This document shows, in pieces, positions 44,831 to 54,473 of a stretch of DNA of 64,000 bases (the first letter of the stretch is position 1; every line of letters begins with the position of its first letter). The stretch is from contig NZ_SIHJ01000001.1 in assembly GCF_007859765.1 (NCBI RefSeq), forward strand, positions 310,767 through 374,766. The letters run 5' to 3'. A program made the position numbers and the translations under genes. Below the pieces are notes generated by a model that was given only the letters and a program-made list of their open reading frames with translations, did not search any database and was not told the origin of the DNA. This DNA comes from Posidoniimonas corsicana. GTDB taxonomy: Bacteria; Planctomycetota; Planctomycetia; Pirellulales; Lacipirellulaceae.

Positions 44831-45838
44831 ATGAAGTCCCCACTTGTACTTGCCGCGGCACTCTACTTCGGCGCCGCTAGCGTTGCAGAAGCTGTGCTGG
44901 TGACAGAATTCCTGTTCGATGGCACGGACCCCACGGTCGCGACCGACACGAGCGGCAACGGCTTCCACGGAACGATCGGCGGCGGCGCCACGCGCGTCCC
45001 GGGCGTCCTCACGGGTTCAACCGCAATGGGTTTCGACGGCGACGATGATGTCGTATCGCTGGCGCCCTCTGATTTCGCCGCCGGCACGGGCCCCTTTGGG
45101 AGCACGAACCAAGAGATCTCGATCTCGGCGTGGGTGCAGTTCGGCATCACCAACCCAGAACAGTCCACCTGGTGGTACGGAACCAACGCTGGGGGCGGGC
45201 GGCAGTCGCAGGTCCACCTTCCTTGGGAGAATGGGTCCGCCCTCTGGCGGTCGCCGAACGGACAGATCGGCGTCGGGATCGCCGCGGAGGTCACGGCGAG
45301 CCAGACTTCGGGGCAGTGGCATCACTTCGTCTTCACGAAGGGCGCGGCCGGGAATCAGATCTGGATCAACAACGTGCTGCGGAGTTCCGGCGGCGACACT
45401 GGGACGTTCGATATTGTCAACGCCACACTGGGCAACAACATCGTCAACGCCAACCCCCTTGGCTGGGATGGGGCGGTGGACCTGTTCCGGGTCTATGACC
45501 ACGTGCTCGACCCCAGCGAGATCGACACCCTCTTCGCCGAGGCGTTCCCGTTCGAGCTGACCGACTTCAATGAAGACGGCTTTGTCAACACCGCCGACTA
45601 CGACATTATGGCCGCCAACTTCCTCACCGAAGCGACCAACTCTACCGACGGCGACGCCAACCTAGACGGCTTTGTTGACCTGGAAGACTTTGTGCTTTGG
45701 CGCGCCGACTTCGAAGACCCCAGCATTCCGTCATCGGCGCCCGCATCCGCGAACGCGGCGCCAGAGCCGTCAACGCTGCTCCTGCTTGCCGCGGGTCTGC
45801 TCCCCACCATGCGTCGCGCGCCGCGCCGGTTGACCTAA
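44831..45838 (+). CDS. LamG/concanavalin-like protein with dockerin-like motifs and PEP-CTERM tail, 335 aa
   Basis: AAGGAAAG precedes the ATG. A signal peptide (SPLVLAAALYFGAASVAEA) is followed by a LamG-type domain (~25-235): YLFDGT-like start, GTIGGGATRVPGVLTGSTAM, ISISAWVQFG, HHFVFTKGAAGNQIWIN, VDLFRVYDHVLDPSEI. LamG domains bind sugars or proteins. Next come two calcium-loop motifs (FNEDGFVNTADYDIMAANF; ANLDGFVDLEDFVLWRADF) and APEPSTLLLLAAGLLPTMRR, the PEP-CTERM signal. It is the first of three consecutive PEP-CTERM genes on the right arm. A role in holding carbohydrate at the cell surface is plausible. Confidence 0.85.
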   Translation: MKSPLVLAAALYFGAASVAEAVLVTEFLFDGTDPTVATDTSGNGFHGTIGGGATRVPGVLTGSTAMGFDGDDDVVSLAPSDFAAGTGPFGSTNQEISISAWVQFGITNPEQSTWWYGTNAGGGRQSQVHLPWENGSALWRSPNGQIGVGIAAEVTASQTSGQWHHFVFTKGAAGNQIWINNVLRSSGGDTGTFDIVNATLGNNIVNANPLGWDGAVDLFRVYDHVLDPSEIDTLFAEAFPFELTDFNEDGFVNTADYDIMAANFLTEATNSTDGDANLDGFVDLEDFVLWRADFEDPSIPSSAPASANAAPEPSTLLLLAAGLLPTMRRAPRRLT

Positions 45839-45914
45839 CTGAGAGCGTAGTCTGTTCACCGCGAGCGATTCAACAACCAACGAACATGACATCTTCTCTC
45901 AAAAAGGTCATCCG

Positions 45915-47687
45915 ATGAAACCACTACGTACGCAATACTTGCTGTCGGTACCCGTGCTGCTGGGGTGCGCCCTGTGCGGTTCGGACTCGGCAGCTCAGCC
46001 ATTCCGTGTGAACTGGATTGGCGCCGCAGGTGTGGAAGGTCTGTGGGACGCCGGTGAGGCGGGCAACGGGGAAGGCGACAACTGGCTCACGACCGAAGAG
46101 CCGGCTTCCAACTTCCAGCCCGACGAAGGGTTCCAGGAGTACGGCTCGATTTCAAACGGAGGAATCGCGGTCCTGGATGCGACAACCTCGCCTGTGACCC
46201 CGGTTGATGTCCGGCTCGCTGAGGACGGCGGTTCGACAGGCTCGCTGGTTATAAAGGACGGCGGCAGCATCACGGTGACGGACACCATCACCACCAACAT
46301 GAATCAGGGGTGGATCCGAAACGGCGTGCACGCCAACGGAGTCGGCGTCCTAACGCTCCACGACGCTATCGGTGCGGTCACGGTCGACGGGTACGGACAG
46401 AACTCAGTGTCGACGCTTAACGTTGAGATCGATGGCCCGACGTTCAACCCGGTCGTCGTGAAAGAGCAGATCCAGCTTGGCGGCACGCTGCAGGTGAGCG
46501 GGTCGCTGGCGTCCGCCGGCGCCGGATCCAGCTGGACGCTGTTCGATGGCAGCGCGGATGGCATTGGGGTGTTTGGTCAGTTCTCCCAGGTGGTGAACAA
46601 CTCGGACTACAGCCTGCTGGACGGGCAGTCGTTCACTGTATCGACCGCAGAAAGTGAAGTGACCCTGGGGATTAGGCAGCAGCTGGTGCTGCGGGTGGAC
46701 CCGTACGCGGGCACGGCCGTGCTCTCGAACCCGTCGGGCAGCGGGGTTGACTTTGATGTCACCGGCTATGTGATGTCGGTGTCGAACGGCGCCGTCAATG
46801 AAGGCCAGTGGAGCTCGTTCAGCGACGATGCCGCCGGCTGGGTAGAGACCGCTACGGCAAACCAGTTGGCCGAGACCAACGCAACCGGAATGGCGACTCT
46901 CACGGATGGCGCGTCCCAGGACTTTGGAGCGCCGTTGAGTATCAACACCAACCAGCCGATTGGAACCAACCTGCTGCAGAGCGTTTCTTTCCAGTACAGC
47001 ACGGCCGACAATGTGATCGAGAACGCGGTCGTCGTCCTGGAGGGCAATCGGCAGAACAATCTGGTGTTGGTCGTTGACCCGGTTGATGGGAGCGCCATGC
47101 TTCAGAACCAGTCCAGCCAGTCTGTCGACCTCACGGGGTACGTCGTCCGTTCAGAATCCGGCGCGTTGCTCCCGGGCTTCAGCGACCTGGAGGGACAGGG
47201 AGTAGCGGGTTGGGACGTGGTTGCGGAAACGGCAAACGCGTTGTCGGAGCTGAACGCTGTGGGCATGTCGACGCTGGGCGTAGGCGCGACGCTGGACCTG
47301 GGCGTCGTGTGGGATTTGTCCGAAGAAGACCTGACCCTGCAGTACAGCACCGCGGGGCTGACCACTGCCTTTGGCGCCGTCTATTTTGGCGACTTAGCAG
47401 ATATCAGCCCGAACGTCCTACCCGGCGACTTCAACGCCGACGGCGTCGTCGACGCCGCCGACTACACCATCTGGAGAGACAATCTCGACGGTGACTCGTC
47501 GGTGCTTAACGGAAACGGCAGCGGCGCCCCGACCGTGGTGGCCGCCGACTACTCTCTCTGGCGGGCCAACTACGGGGCGACGACCGCGCCGTCCGCCGGA
47601 TCGGCTGCTCCGGAACCAGGGTCGATCCTGCTGTTTGCCGCGGGCGTTGTGGCAACCGCGGCCCGGGGGCGCCTTCGTATCGCGTAG
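45915..47687 (+). CDS. Dockerin-like PEP-CTERM protein with a tandemly repeated domain, 590 aa
   Basis: AAGG precedes the ATG and a signal peptide (YLLSVPVLLGCALCGSDSAA) follows. Residues ~20-255 are a beta-repeat region (GSLVIKDGGSITVTDTITTN). Two copies of a ~115-residue domain follow: the first from LVLRVDPYAGTAVLSNPSG, the second from LVLVVDPVDGSAMLQNQSS, each with a DVTGYVM/DLTGYVV strand, an ANxLxExNxxGMxTL stretch and an LQYSTA-like end. The C-terminus has FNADGVVDAADYTIWRDN, VVAADYSLWRANYG and APEPGSILLFAAGVVATAARG. The last 100 residues closely match the 459-aa left-arm protein at 31812-33191. Function unknown; surface location expected. Confidence 0.8.
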   Translation: MKPLRTQYLLSVPVLLGCALCGSDSAAQPFRVNWIGAAGVEGLWDAGEAGNGEGDNWLTTEEPASNFQPDEGFQEYGSISNGGIAVLDATTSPVTPVDVRLAEDGGSTGSLVIKDGGSITVTDTITTNMNQGWIRNGVHANGVGVLTLHDAIGAVTVDGYGQNSVSTLNVEIDGPTFNPVVVKEQIQLGGTLQVSGSLASAGAGSSWTLFDGSADGIGVFGQFSQVVNNSDYSLLDGQSFTVSTAESEVTLGIRQQLVLRVDPYAGTAVLSNPSGSGVDFDVTGYVMSVSNGAVNEGQWSSFSDDAAGWVETATANQLAETNATGMATLTDGASQDFGAPLSINTNQPIGTNLLQSVSFQYSTADNVIENAVVVLEGNRQNNLVLVVDPVDGSAMLQNQSSQSVDLTGYVVRSESGALLPGFSDLEGQGVAGWDVVAETANALSELNAVGMSTLGVGATLDLGVVWDLSEEDLTLQYSTAGLTTAFGAVYFGDLADISPNVLPGDFNADGVVDAADYTIWRDNLDGDSSVLNGNGSGAPTVVAADYSLWRANYGATTAPSAGSAAPEPGSILLFAAGVVATAARGRLRIA

Positions 47688-47720
47688 GGCGTTGGTGCGT
47701 GTTTCGACAGTTTGCCATGA

Positions 47721-47757
47721 CAGCCCGTCTCCTGGGGCAGGGAGACGGGCTGCTTTT
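47721..47757 (+). terminator. Intrinsic terminator after the PEP-CTERM gene at 45915-47687
   Basis: CAGCCCGTCTCC (47721-47732) pairs with GGAGACGGGCTG (47741-47752) around TGGGGCAG, and CTTTT follows, 34 bases beyond the stop. Stem ends, loop and tail match the terminator at 30492-30530 on the opposite strand almost base for base. Confidence 0.8.
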
Positions 47758-47850
47758 GGATCACCGGCGCCGGCGAGGCGAAGCTAGCGGACCAAGCAGA
47801 GGGAGGCAGTTCGAAGGCCGCCGCAGTGGCGTTCCTTCCTACGCGAGGCG

Positions 47851-50800
47851 ATGACCCAGTCCCGCAGAAGAATCACCGTATCACGCTCAGACGTGGCGGC
47901 GGCGTACTCGATAGTTGGCTGCCCATTGCTACGCCTGTGCTTGCTGATCACCCTCGTTGCGTCCTGCTCCCAGGCGTCGGCGCAGCTAGTTGCAAACAGT
48001 CTTGCGGAGCTTCGGTCCTACGGAACTTCGGTCGACAACACGACTGTTGTGCTTAGCGGCGCCGATGGCGACCCCCACCCAGAAACCGGCGTCGTGACGC
48101 CGGGCCACTACTGGATCAATGGCGATCACATTGCCAACCCTACCAGCTCCATGCCGATTTTCATGGAGCTGGGCGGCTCGGGCAATACGTATGACCTGTC
48201 CGGCGCTACGATCAACCTAGACACCCGTAAGCTCGACGGCTTTGGGCGGAGCCTTGGGCACGACAGCGGCGTCGACGTCGTCCGGATCACCGGCTCGGGG
48301 AATACGGTGCGGGGCCTGACACTGATCGGGCAGGATATCGCCCTGGACACCGACCCGGACGCCCAACGCTTTGCCGACTGGGCGACGCAGTACGTTGAGC
48401 TGTCCGGCGCCAACAACACGGTTGACGGCGCGCATGTGGTCTCGCGAGGCTCTCGCACCGACGCCTATGGTCTCGGGGACGCGTTCGGTAAAGGCGCCTC
48501 CCAGGGCGTCAGCCCGTACATCCTTCACCGCAAGGCGTCGGCGTTCCGGGTGGGGGAAGCGACCAATGCGGTCATCAACGACATGCACCTCGAGGCGTAC
48601 GCGTTCGGGCACGGGTTCTTCGTGCAGAACTCGACCAACACAACCCTTACCAATAGCACGGTCACCGGCGAGTTGTTCTCATCACAGGGCGTTGTCGAAC
48701 ATCCGCTCTACCAGCAGCATGGCCACACCTGGTGGGGAGAGCCGATCCCGGACGACATCATGATCTCCGGCGCTGAGGGCGGGGTGCGAGTGTACGGCGG
48801 CGCATCGGGCTTGACCGTCGACAACGTAGTGGTGACGAACATGCGTACAGGGTTTGCCACTGTCCACGACGGAGGCGCCGTTAACATCAGCAACTCCTAC
48901 GCGTATGGAACCCAGTCCGGGTTTGACGTCGGCGACAACACTACCATCACCAACAGCGGAGGAGACATCGCCAATGGGCCGCTGCTTGTCTTCTACGGCA
49001 GCGGGGGGAACAACTCGATCGAGCTTGAGCTGGTGGGGGGCGATCCGGTCGGCGTGGACTGGTCGCCCGCCTTTGTTAACGGCGTCGCCGATGTCTCGAT
49101 CACCAGCAGCTTGCCGGCGGGCGCGCTTCCGGAGCAGTCGGTCATCCGCCTTGGCCAGAGCTACTACCAGAACTGGCGGAACTTCGACTACACAACCGAC
49201 GGTCCAGAAAGCGGCGATCCAACTCCCTACACGAACTCGACGTTCCACAACAATACCCACCAGATCCTGGTGCTGGGGGAAAACGCGGTCAACAACACCG
49301 GCAGTTCCGTGGGGATGGTGATCACCAACGGAAAGGAGAACTACTATGATGGCGTCTCGCTGGTACCCGCCGGCAAACGCACGCTGGTGTCGCACGCCGC
49401 TGGGCTGGGCAACAACGGCGCCGCGGCCGAAGGCACGCTCGACAGCAACGCGTCGGTAGTGCAACTTGGTGGCACGCTGGAGCTGCAGCCGGGCGTCAAG
49501 ATCCTGAACGAGAAGCTGACCATCAGCGGTGACGGGGTTGATGGCCAGGGAGCGTTGTACTCTGACGGACGCGCCGACAGCGGCACCCGCTTCGGAAGCT
49601 CCAGTCGAGTCGACGAAAGCGTTATCGTCCTAGACGGAAATGCGTCGATCGGCGTAGGCGTGGCGGGCAACCAGCTGCTGGTCGGCACTATCCAGGGCAC
49701 GGGAAATCTCACCAAACGTGGTCCCGGCAAGCTCAGCATCGAGCGGCCCAGCACGCTTGCCGGGAACCTGACCATCGCCGAGGGACAGGTCACCGCTCGA
49801 TCGGGCGTGGTGAGGAATGGTCTGACGGTAGCCGCTGGCGCGTCGATCGACTCGATCGGAGCCGATGCGATCAATACAGGCAGCGCTGTGCTTCTATACG
49901 GCCGTATGGACGTCAACGCACGGTCGGACGCCAACCAACTCTCCGCTCGGGTGGGGCAGCTGTTCGGCTCCGGCGTGATCGAGGCCACCAACCCAACCGC
50001 GGATAATGCTGGCACGCTGACAGTCGAAACGTCTTCGGGGCAAGGATACTTCATCGGCGAGATCCAGGGCGGACTTAGCCTGGTAAAATCCGGCGCGGGA
50101 GAGCAGGTGCTGGCGGGCGTCAACACCTACACCGGCAGCACCACCATCAGCAACGGGCTGCTGCGGGTAGACGGAACGCACACGGGCGGAGCCCACTACG
50201 CGGTGCTGAGCGGAGGCGTACTCGGCGGCGTCGGTGAAATCGGATCGGATGTTGTGGTACAGGCAGGTGGAACGCTGGCGCCCGGCTCCAGCGCCGGGGA
50301 ACTAAGAACCCGGGATGTCGAGTTCCATCGCGGCGCCGTTCTCGCCATTGAGGTGAGCGGCGCCACCGCGGGCACAGACTACGACCTACTCGCAGCCGAC
50401 GAGATTCTGCTCGGCGGTCAGCTTGCGGTTACCTTGATCGGCGACGGCTTCACACCCGCATTCGACGATGTCTTCACCGTGGTCTCAGCTGCTTCGCTGT
50501 CTGGTGCATTCGACAACGTTGCTGACGGCAGTCGACTCAACACAACGGACGGCGAAGGCTCCTTCATAGTTAGCTACAGCAGTGAACTGGGCGTGGTCAC
50601 GCTAAACGGTTTCCTGTTTGCTGGCCTGGCAGGCGACTTTAATGCCGACGGCGTAGTAGACGCCGCCGACTACTCTGTCTGGCGGGACAACCTTGGCGCC
50701 CTCGATGAAGACTCACTTAGTGGGAACGGCAGCAATTCCGGTGGCGTGGACGCCGCTGACTATGAGCTGTGGCGTAGCAACTTTGGTGCGATGGCTCTCG

Positions 50801-50925
50801 ACGCTGCCCATCCGGCCTACGTCCCGGAGCCAACGTTCTCTGGTGTCCTTGCCGTGGTGTGCTGGTTTCTAGCCCACAGGCGCCGTCAGCTCCGACACCC
50901 AGCCGCAGCACGATGTCGCCGTTAG
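47851..50925 (+). CDS. Secreted beta-helix/PATR-repeat protein with dockerin-like motifs and PEP-CTERM tail, 1024 aa
   Basis: This is a full-length paralogue of the protein at 27390-30440, sharing long stretches such as GHYWINGDHIANPTSS, NLDTRKLDGFGRSLGHDSGV, YGLGDAFGKGA, IPDDIMISGAEGGVR and NVVVTNMRTGFAT. A signal peptide (LLRLCLLITLVASCSQASAQ) precedes a beta-helix to about residue 560, then PATR-type repeats (GPGKLSIERPSTLAGNLTIA; GAGEQVLAGVNTYTGSTT), two calcium loops (FNADGVVDAADYSVWRDN; GGVDAADYELWRSNFG) and VPEPTFSGVLAVVCWFLAHRRR. The two genes lie at the outer ends of mirror-image arms around the sulfatase operon. It is exported; a role in binding or cleaving the polysaccharide is inferred only from context. 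Confidence 0.82.
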   Translation: MTQSRRRITVSRSDVAAAYSIVGCPLLRLCLLITLVASCSQASAQLVANSLAELRSYGTSVDNTTVVLSGADGDPHPETGVVTPGHYWINGDHIANPTSSMPIFMELGGSGNTYDLSGATINLDTRKLDGFGRSLGHDSGVDVVRITGSGNTVRGLTLIGQDIALDTDPDAQRFADWATQYVELSGANNTVDGAHVVSRGSRTDAYGLGDAFGKGASQGVSPYILHRKASAFRVGEATNAVINDMHLEAYAFGHGFFVQNSTNTTLTNSTVTGELFSSQGVVEHPLYQQHGHTWWGEPIPDDIMISGAEGGVRVYGGASGLTVDNVVVTNMRTGFATVHDGGAVNISNSYAYGTQSGFDVGDNTTITNSGGDIANGPLLVFYGSGGNNSIELELVGGDPVGVDWSPAFVNGVADVSITSSLPAGALPEQSVIRLGQSYYQNWRNFDYTTDGPESGDPTPYTNSTFHNNTHQILVLGENAVNNTGSSVGMVITNGKENYYDGVSLVPAGKRTLVSHAAGLGNNGAAAEGTLDSNASVVQLGGTLELQPGVKILNEKLTISGDGVDGQGALYSDGRADSGTRFGSSSRVDESVIVLDGNASIGVGVAGNQLLVGTIQGTGNLTKRGPGKLSIERPSTLAGNLTIAEGQVTARSGVVRNGLTVAAGASIDSIGADAINTGSAVLLYGRMDVNARSDANQLSARVGQLFGSGVIEATNPTADNAGTLTVETSSGQGYFIGEIQGGLSLVKSGAGEQVLAGVNTYTGSTTISNGLLRVDGTHTGGAHYAVLSGGVLGGVGEIGSDVVVQAGGTLAPGSSAGELRTRDVEFHRGAVLAIEVSGATAGTDYDLLAADEILLGGQLAVTLIGDGFTPAFDDVFTVVSAASLSGAFDNVADGSRLNTTDGEGSFIVSYSSELGVVTLNGFLFAGLAGDFNADGVVDAADYSVWRDNLGALDEDSLSGNGSNSGGVDAADYELWRSNFGAMALDAAHPAYVPEPTFSGVLAVVCWFLAHRRRQLRHPAAARCRR

Positions 50926-51004
50926 GCGGCTGCATTCACAACGCGGACGCCATCCGGGCCGCGATGAGCCGCTGGTAACTCACCGCGCTTACGGCGTTGC
51001 CTGC

Positions 51005-52330
51005 TCACGCTGCCTGCCGCTTGGAGGTGGCGAAGCCGTAGACGGCCACGACCACGAAGCAGATCAGCGGCAGCACGAACGAAGCGCGGGTGGCGGAGAG
51101 GGTGAGGGAGCCGAGATTGACGGCGGAGCCGTCCATGATCTTCCCCTGCAGGGGCGGCATGACGCAGCCGCCGCCGATGGCGCAGATGAGTCCGGCCGAG
51201 GCGAGCTTGGCGTCGTCGCCCAGGCCCCGCAGCGCGATGCCGTAGATGGTGGGGAACATCAGCGACATGCAGGCCGACACGCCAACCAGGCAGAGCAGCC
51301 CCGCCTGGCCCGGCAGCAGGATGGCGCCGGAGACCAGCATCCCGCCGCCCACCGCCAGCACGCCCAGCAGCGTGCCCGGGTTGACGAACTTCAGCAGGTA
51401 GGTGCAGATGAACCGGCTCGTGACGAAGATGATCATCGCCGCGATGTTGTAGGTCTGCGCCACCTCGGCCTTCATCCCCAGCTCGTTGACGCCGTACTGG
51501 ATGATGAACGTCCAGCACATGATCTGGGCCCCAACGTAGAACGCCTGCGCGACGACGCCGCCCAGGTAGCGGGGATTGCTGAACAGGCGGCCCAGGGTCG
51601 GCAGCAGCCGCGAGTCGCCCTTCTCGTAGGTCTCGCCCTGGGGCAGCTTCGCCAGCGCGAACACCACCAGCACGCCCAGCACCACCAGGCCGAGCGTCAC
51701 GTACGGGCCGACGATCACTGCCAGGTCCGAACGCTGGATCGCCTCGAAGGCGGCGGGCTCAGACTCGGCCAGCGCGCGGCGGGCCTCCTCGTCGGCCGGG
51801 TCGAGCCGCGCGAGGATTAGGTTACGGGCGGTGATCATGCCGATGATCGACCCCACCGGGTTGAACGCCTGCGCGAAGTTGAGCCGGCGGGGGGCGTTGT
51901 GCTCGGGCCCCATCGCCAAGATATAGGGGTTGGCCGTGGTTTCGAGGAACGCCAGGCCGGAGGTCATGATGAAGTACGCGGTCAGGAACGCGGAGAACGC
52001 CATCGCCTGCCCCGCGGGGACAAACAGCAGGCACCCGGTGGCGTACAACGCGAGCCCCATCAGCACGCCCGCCTTGTAGCCCATGCGGCGGATGAACAAT
52101 GCCGCCGGGATCGCCATCACGCAGTAGCCGCCATAGAACGCCGACTGCACCAGCGAGCTCTCGTAGTTGCTGATCAGCAGGATGTTCTTGAACGCCGCCA
52201 CCATCGGGTTGGTGATGTCGTTCGCGAAACCCCACAAGGCGAACAGCGTCGTCACCAGCACAAACGGGAGAAAGTAGTGCGGCGGGATTACCGTCGAATT
52301 GGGATGTGTACTATCTGCCTGGTCGGACAT
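51005..52330 (-). CDS. fucP: L-fucose:proton symporter, MFS family, 441 aa
   Basis: The N-terminus reads YFLPFVLVTTLFALWGFAND followed by ITNPMVAAFKNILLI, the FucP signature, and continues with QSAFYGGYCVMAIPAALFIRR, FLETTANPYILAMGP and LNFAQAFNPVGSIIG. Twelve hydrophobic segments with a charged central loop fit the major facilitator fold. FucP takes up L-fucose with a proton across the inner membrane; related members carry other sugars. Its neighbour upstream on the same strand is L-fucose isomerase, 93 bases away, which strongly supports fucose as the substrate. The two probably form one transcript. Confidence 0.9.
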   Translation of the reverse strand: MSDQADSTHPNSTVIPPHYFLPFVLVTTLFALWGFANDITNPMVAAFKNILLISNYESSLVQSAFYGGYCVMAIPAALFIRRMGYKAGVLMGLALYATGCLLFVPAGQAMAFSAFLTAYFIMTSGLAFLETTANPYILAMGPEHNAPRRLNFAQAFNPVGSIIGMITARNLILARLDPADEEARRALAESEPAAFEAIQRSDLAVIVGPYVTLGLVVLGVLVVFALAKLPQGETYEKGDSRLLPTLGRLFSNPRYLGGVVAQAFYVGAQIMCWTFIIQYGVNELGMKAEVAQTYNIAAMIIFVTSRFICTYLLKFVNPGTLLGVLAVGGGMLVSGAILLPGQAGLLCLVGVSACMSLMFPTIYGIALRGLGDDAKLASAGLICAIGGGCVMPPLQGKIMDGSAVNLGSLTLSATRASFVLPLICFVVVAVYGFATSKRQAA

Positions 52331-52423
52331 GGTTGTGATTGATCTCGCTCGTGGAACGCGGGAGCGCGTTGAATGATTGTTGGCAATCCGCCGGTTGGGA
52401 AGCAGTTCGGTCAGGGTAGCTGA

Positions 52424-54196
52424 CTAGCCGTAGAGTGGGCCGTAGTTCGCACACGCGCGGAAGTCGGCACCCTCCAGATCGGACGTGCCGTGAGCGGCCC
52501 AGACGCTGGGTCGGAAGACAAGTTTCGGGTCAACATTGTGCATGTAGACAGGGATACGGAGCATCGACGCGAGCGTGATTAGGTCGGCGCCAATGTGTCC
52601 GTAGCAGAGCACGCAGTGGTTCGCTCCCCAGTTGTTCATGACGCTGTAGGCGTCTCTGAAAGCGCCGGAACCGGTGACGCGTGGTGCGAACCAGGTCGTT
52701 GGCCAGGTAGGATTGGTGCGTTGGTCCAGCGAATCGTGGGTATCTTCAGGCAGGTCGACGGTCACGCCTTCCGCGAGTTGCAGCACCGGTCCGAGCCCAT
52801 CCACCAGGTTGATCCTGGCGATGGTCGACGGCATCCCTCCGCGGGTGCAGTAGCGGGTTGACCACCCTCCACCGGGAAAGTACTCGGTGATGGACGGGTG
52901 CCAGGTGGTTGCGGAAAGGCACGCCTCGACCTCCTCGTCGGTTACTTCCCACCACGGCTTGATGGCCGGACTCCCATCGACCTCTTGCATGCCGGCGCCG
53001 TCAAGAGCCGCTGGCCCTGAATTGATCAGGTGCAGCAAGCCGCCAGCCCCGTCGCCCTGCAACCTGTGCCCTGTTGTCCGCTCGACTGCCTCAGGGCTCC
53101 AGTATGTTCGCAGGTCGGCGAACACCTGCGCGGTGTTGGTGAGCAGGTGACCGAACAGCATCGTCACGGCGTTCAGCGCGTCGTTCTCCGTGGCCATGAT
53201 GAAGGGGCGGCGACGCCCATTCCAGTCGAACGACGTGTTGAGCATGGCCTCCATAAAGTCGCCGTTGGGGTACGCGTCCGTCCATTGTCGCTGCCCCTGG
53301 AAGCCTGCCGCGATCGCGTTGTGGCCGTGTGCCTCTTCGCCGTAGCCTGCGGCCGCGAGGAGTGGATTTCCAATCATCAGGTCACGGGCGATGATGGCCA
53401 TCTGGACGCTCGCTTCCCACTCGCTATCCAGCTGGTTGCGCGTACGTCGCTTGGCTTCGGGGTTGGCATCAAATCCCTCTCGGCAGTGCTCCCGCACCCA
53501 TCGAATTGCCTTCTCACATTCCCCGCCGTCGAATATCCCATCGCGTTGGCGCCGCACAATCTCGGTCATGTCGACTGCTTCGACTCGCATGCCGAGGCCC
53601 TTCTCAAAGAACGCTGAATCGACGACAGAGCCGGCGATCCCCATAGACGTGCCTCCGATCGACAGGTACGACTTCCCACGCATCTGAGCCGCGGCCAGAC
53701 CGGCCCGCGCGAAGCGGAGGATCTTGCCTGACACGTCGGCCGGGATCGTGCTGTCGGTTGCGTCCTGAACGTCACGGCCGTAGATGCCGAACGCCGGAAG
53801 GCCCTTCTGAGCGTGCCCGGCCAGCACCGCGGCGAGGTAGACGGCGCCGGGGCGTTCGGCGCCGTTGAACCCCCACACCGCTTTCGGGCGGGTCGGGTTC
53901 ATGTCCATCGTTTCAGATCCGTAGCACCAACACGGCGTGACTGTGATTGAGACGTCAACGCCCTGCCGGAGGAAGTGCTCTTCCGCTGCGGCCGCTTCGG
54001 CTACTCCGCCTATGCAGGTGTCGTGGACGATGCACTCGGCCGCCGAGCCGTCCGGCAGGCGTAGGCTGCTGGAGATGAGGTCGGCGACTGCGCGGGCTTG
54101 GGAGAGCGTCTGCTCCTCGAGGGACTCCCGCACACCGCCTAGTCTGCCGTCGATGGTGGGGCGGATGCCGATACGCGGGTTTGTGCGGGTACTCAC
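52424..54196 (-). CDS. fucI: L-fucose isomerase, 590 aa
   Basis: The protein aligns by eye along its whole length with E. coli FucI (591 residues): [89 protein letters not shown], and CANYGPLYG at the end. The metal-binding Glu (MATENDALN), Asp ([12 protein letters not shown]) and His ([10 protein letters not shown]) are present. I chose GTG 54196, which has AAGGA five bases upstream, over an in-frame TTG at 54214. The enzyme converts L-fucose to L-fuculose in the cytoplasm. A fuculokinase is not found in this window; a class II aldolase is at 26486-27244. Confidence 0.93.
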   Translation of the reverse strand: MSTRTNPRIGIRPTIDGRLGGVRESLEEQTLSQARAVADLISSSLRLPDGSAAECIVHDTCIGGVAEAAAAEEHFLRQGVDVSITVTPCWCYGSETMDMNPTRPKAVWGFNGAERPGAVYLAAVLAGHAQKGLPAFGIYGRDVQDATDSTIPADVSGKILRFARAGLAAAQMRGKSYLSIGGTSMGIAGSVVDSAFFEKGLGMRVEAVDMTEIVRRQRDGIFDGGECEKAIRWVREHCREGFDANPEAKRRTRNQLDSEWEASVQMAIIARDLMIGNPLLAAAGYGEEAHGHNAIAAGFQGQRQWTDAYPNGDFMEAMLNTSFDWNGRRRPFIMATENDALNAVTMLFGHLLTNTAQVFADLRTYWSPEAVERTTGHRLQGDGAGGLLHLINSGPAALDGAGMQEVDGSPAIKPWWEVTDEEVEACLSATTWHPSITEYFPGGGWSTRYCTRGGMPSTIARINLVDGLGPVLQLAEGVTVDLPEDTHDSLDQRTNPTWPTTWFAPRVTGSGAFRDAYSVMNNWGANHCVLCYGHIGADLITLASMLRIPVYMHNVDPKLVFRPSVWAAHGTSDLEGADFRACANYGPLYG

Positions 54197-54473
54197 GGGA
54201 TTCCTTGGATTCAACTGAGCTCAGTACTTGCCGGGCCGGCGAAGGGAAGGGTAGAAAGCGAGCGACCGCGGGGCCGCAAGCAAGTGTGAGAGCGCCTCTT
54301 CACACACGGACGGCGAGCGCCACCCATCGCGGCTCTGCGGGCTGTGCTGGAGAAACGTGTGGCCGTGCTGGGATGGCTTACGAGGGCTCGCGGCTGAGTT
54401 AACTGCAAGCAAATGGGGTCCGCCCGCGATCGACGCAGCAAGAGCGCGACTGTTGGGAAACGCTCGGATTCAG

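Noticed and set aside
26486-54196. A bacterial microcompartment locus for fucose
   Set aside because: The class II aldolase and FucI invite the idea, but no shell protein or aldehyde dehydrogenase gene is present in the window.
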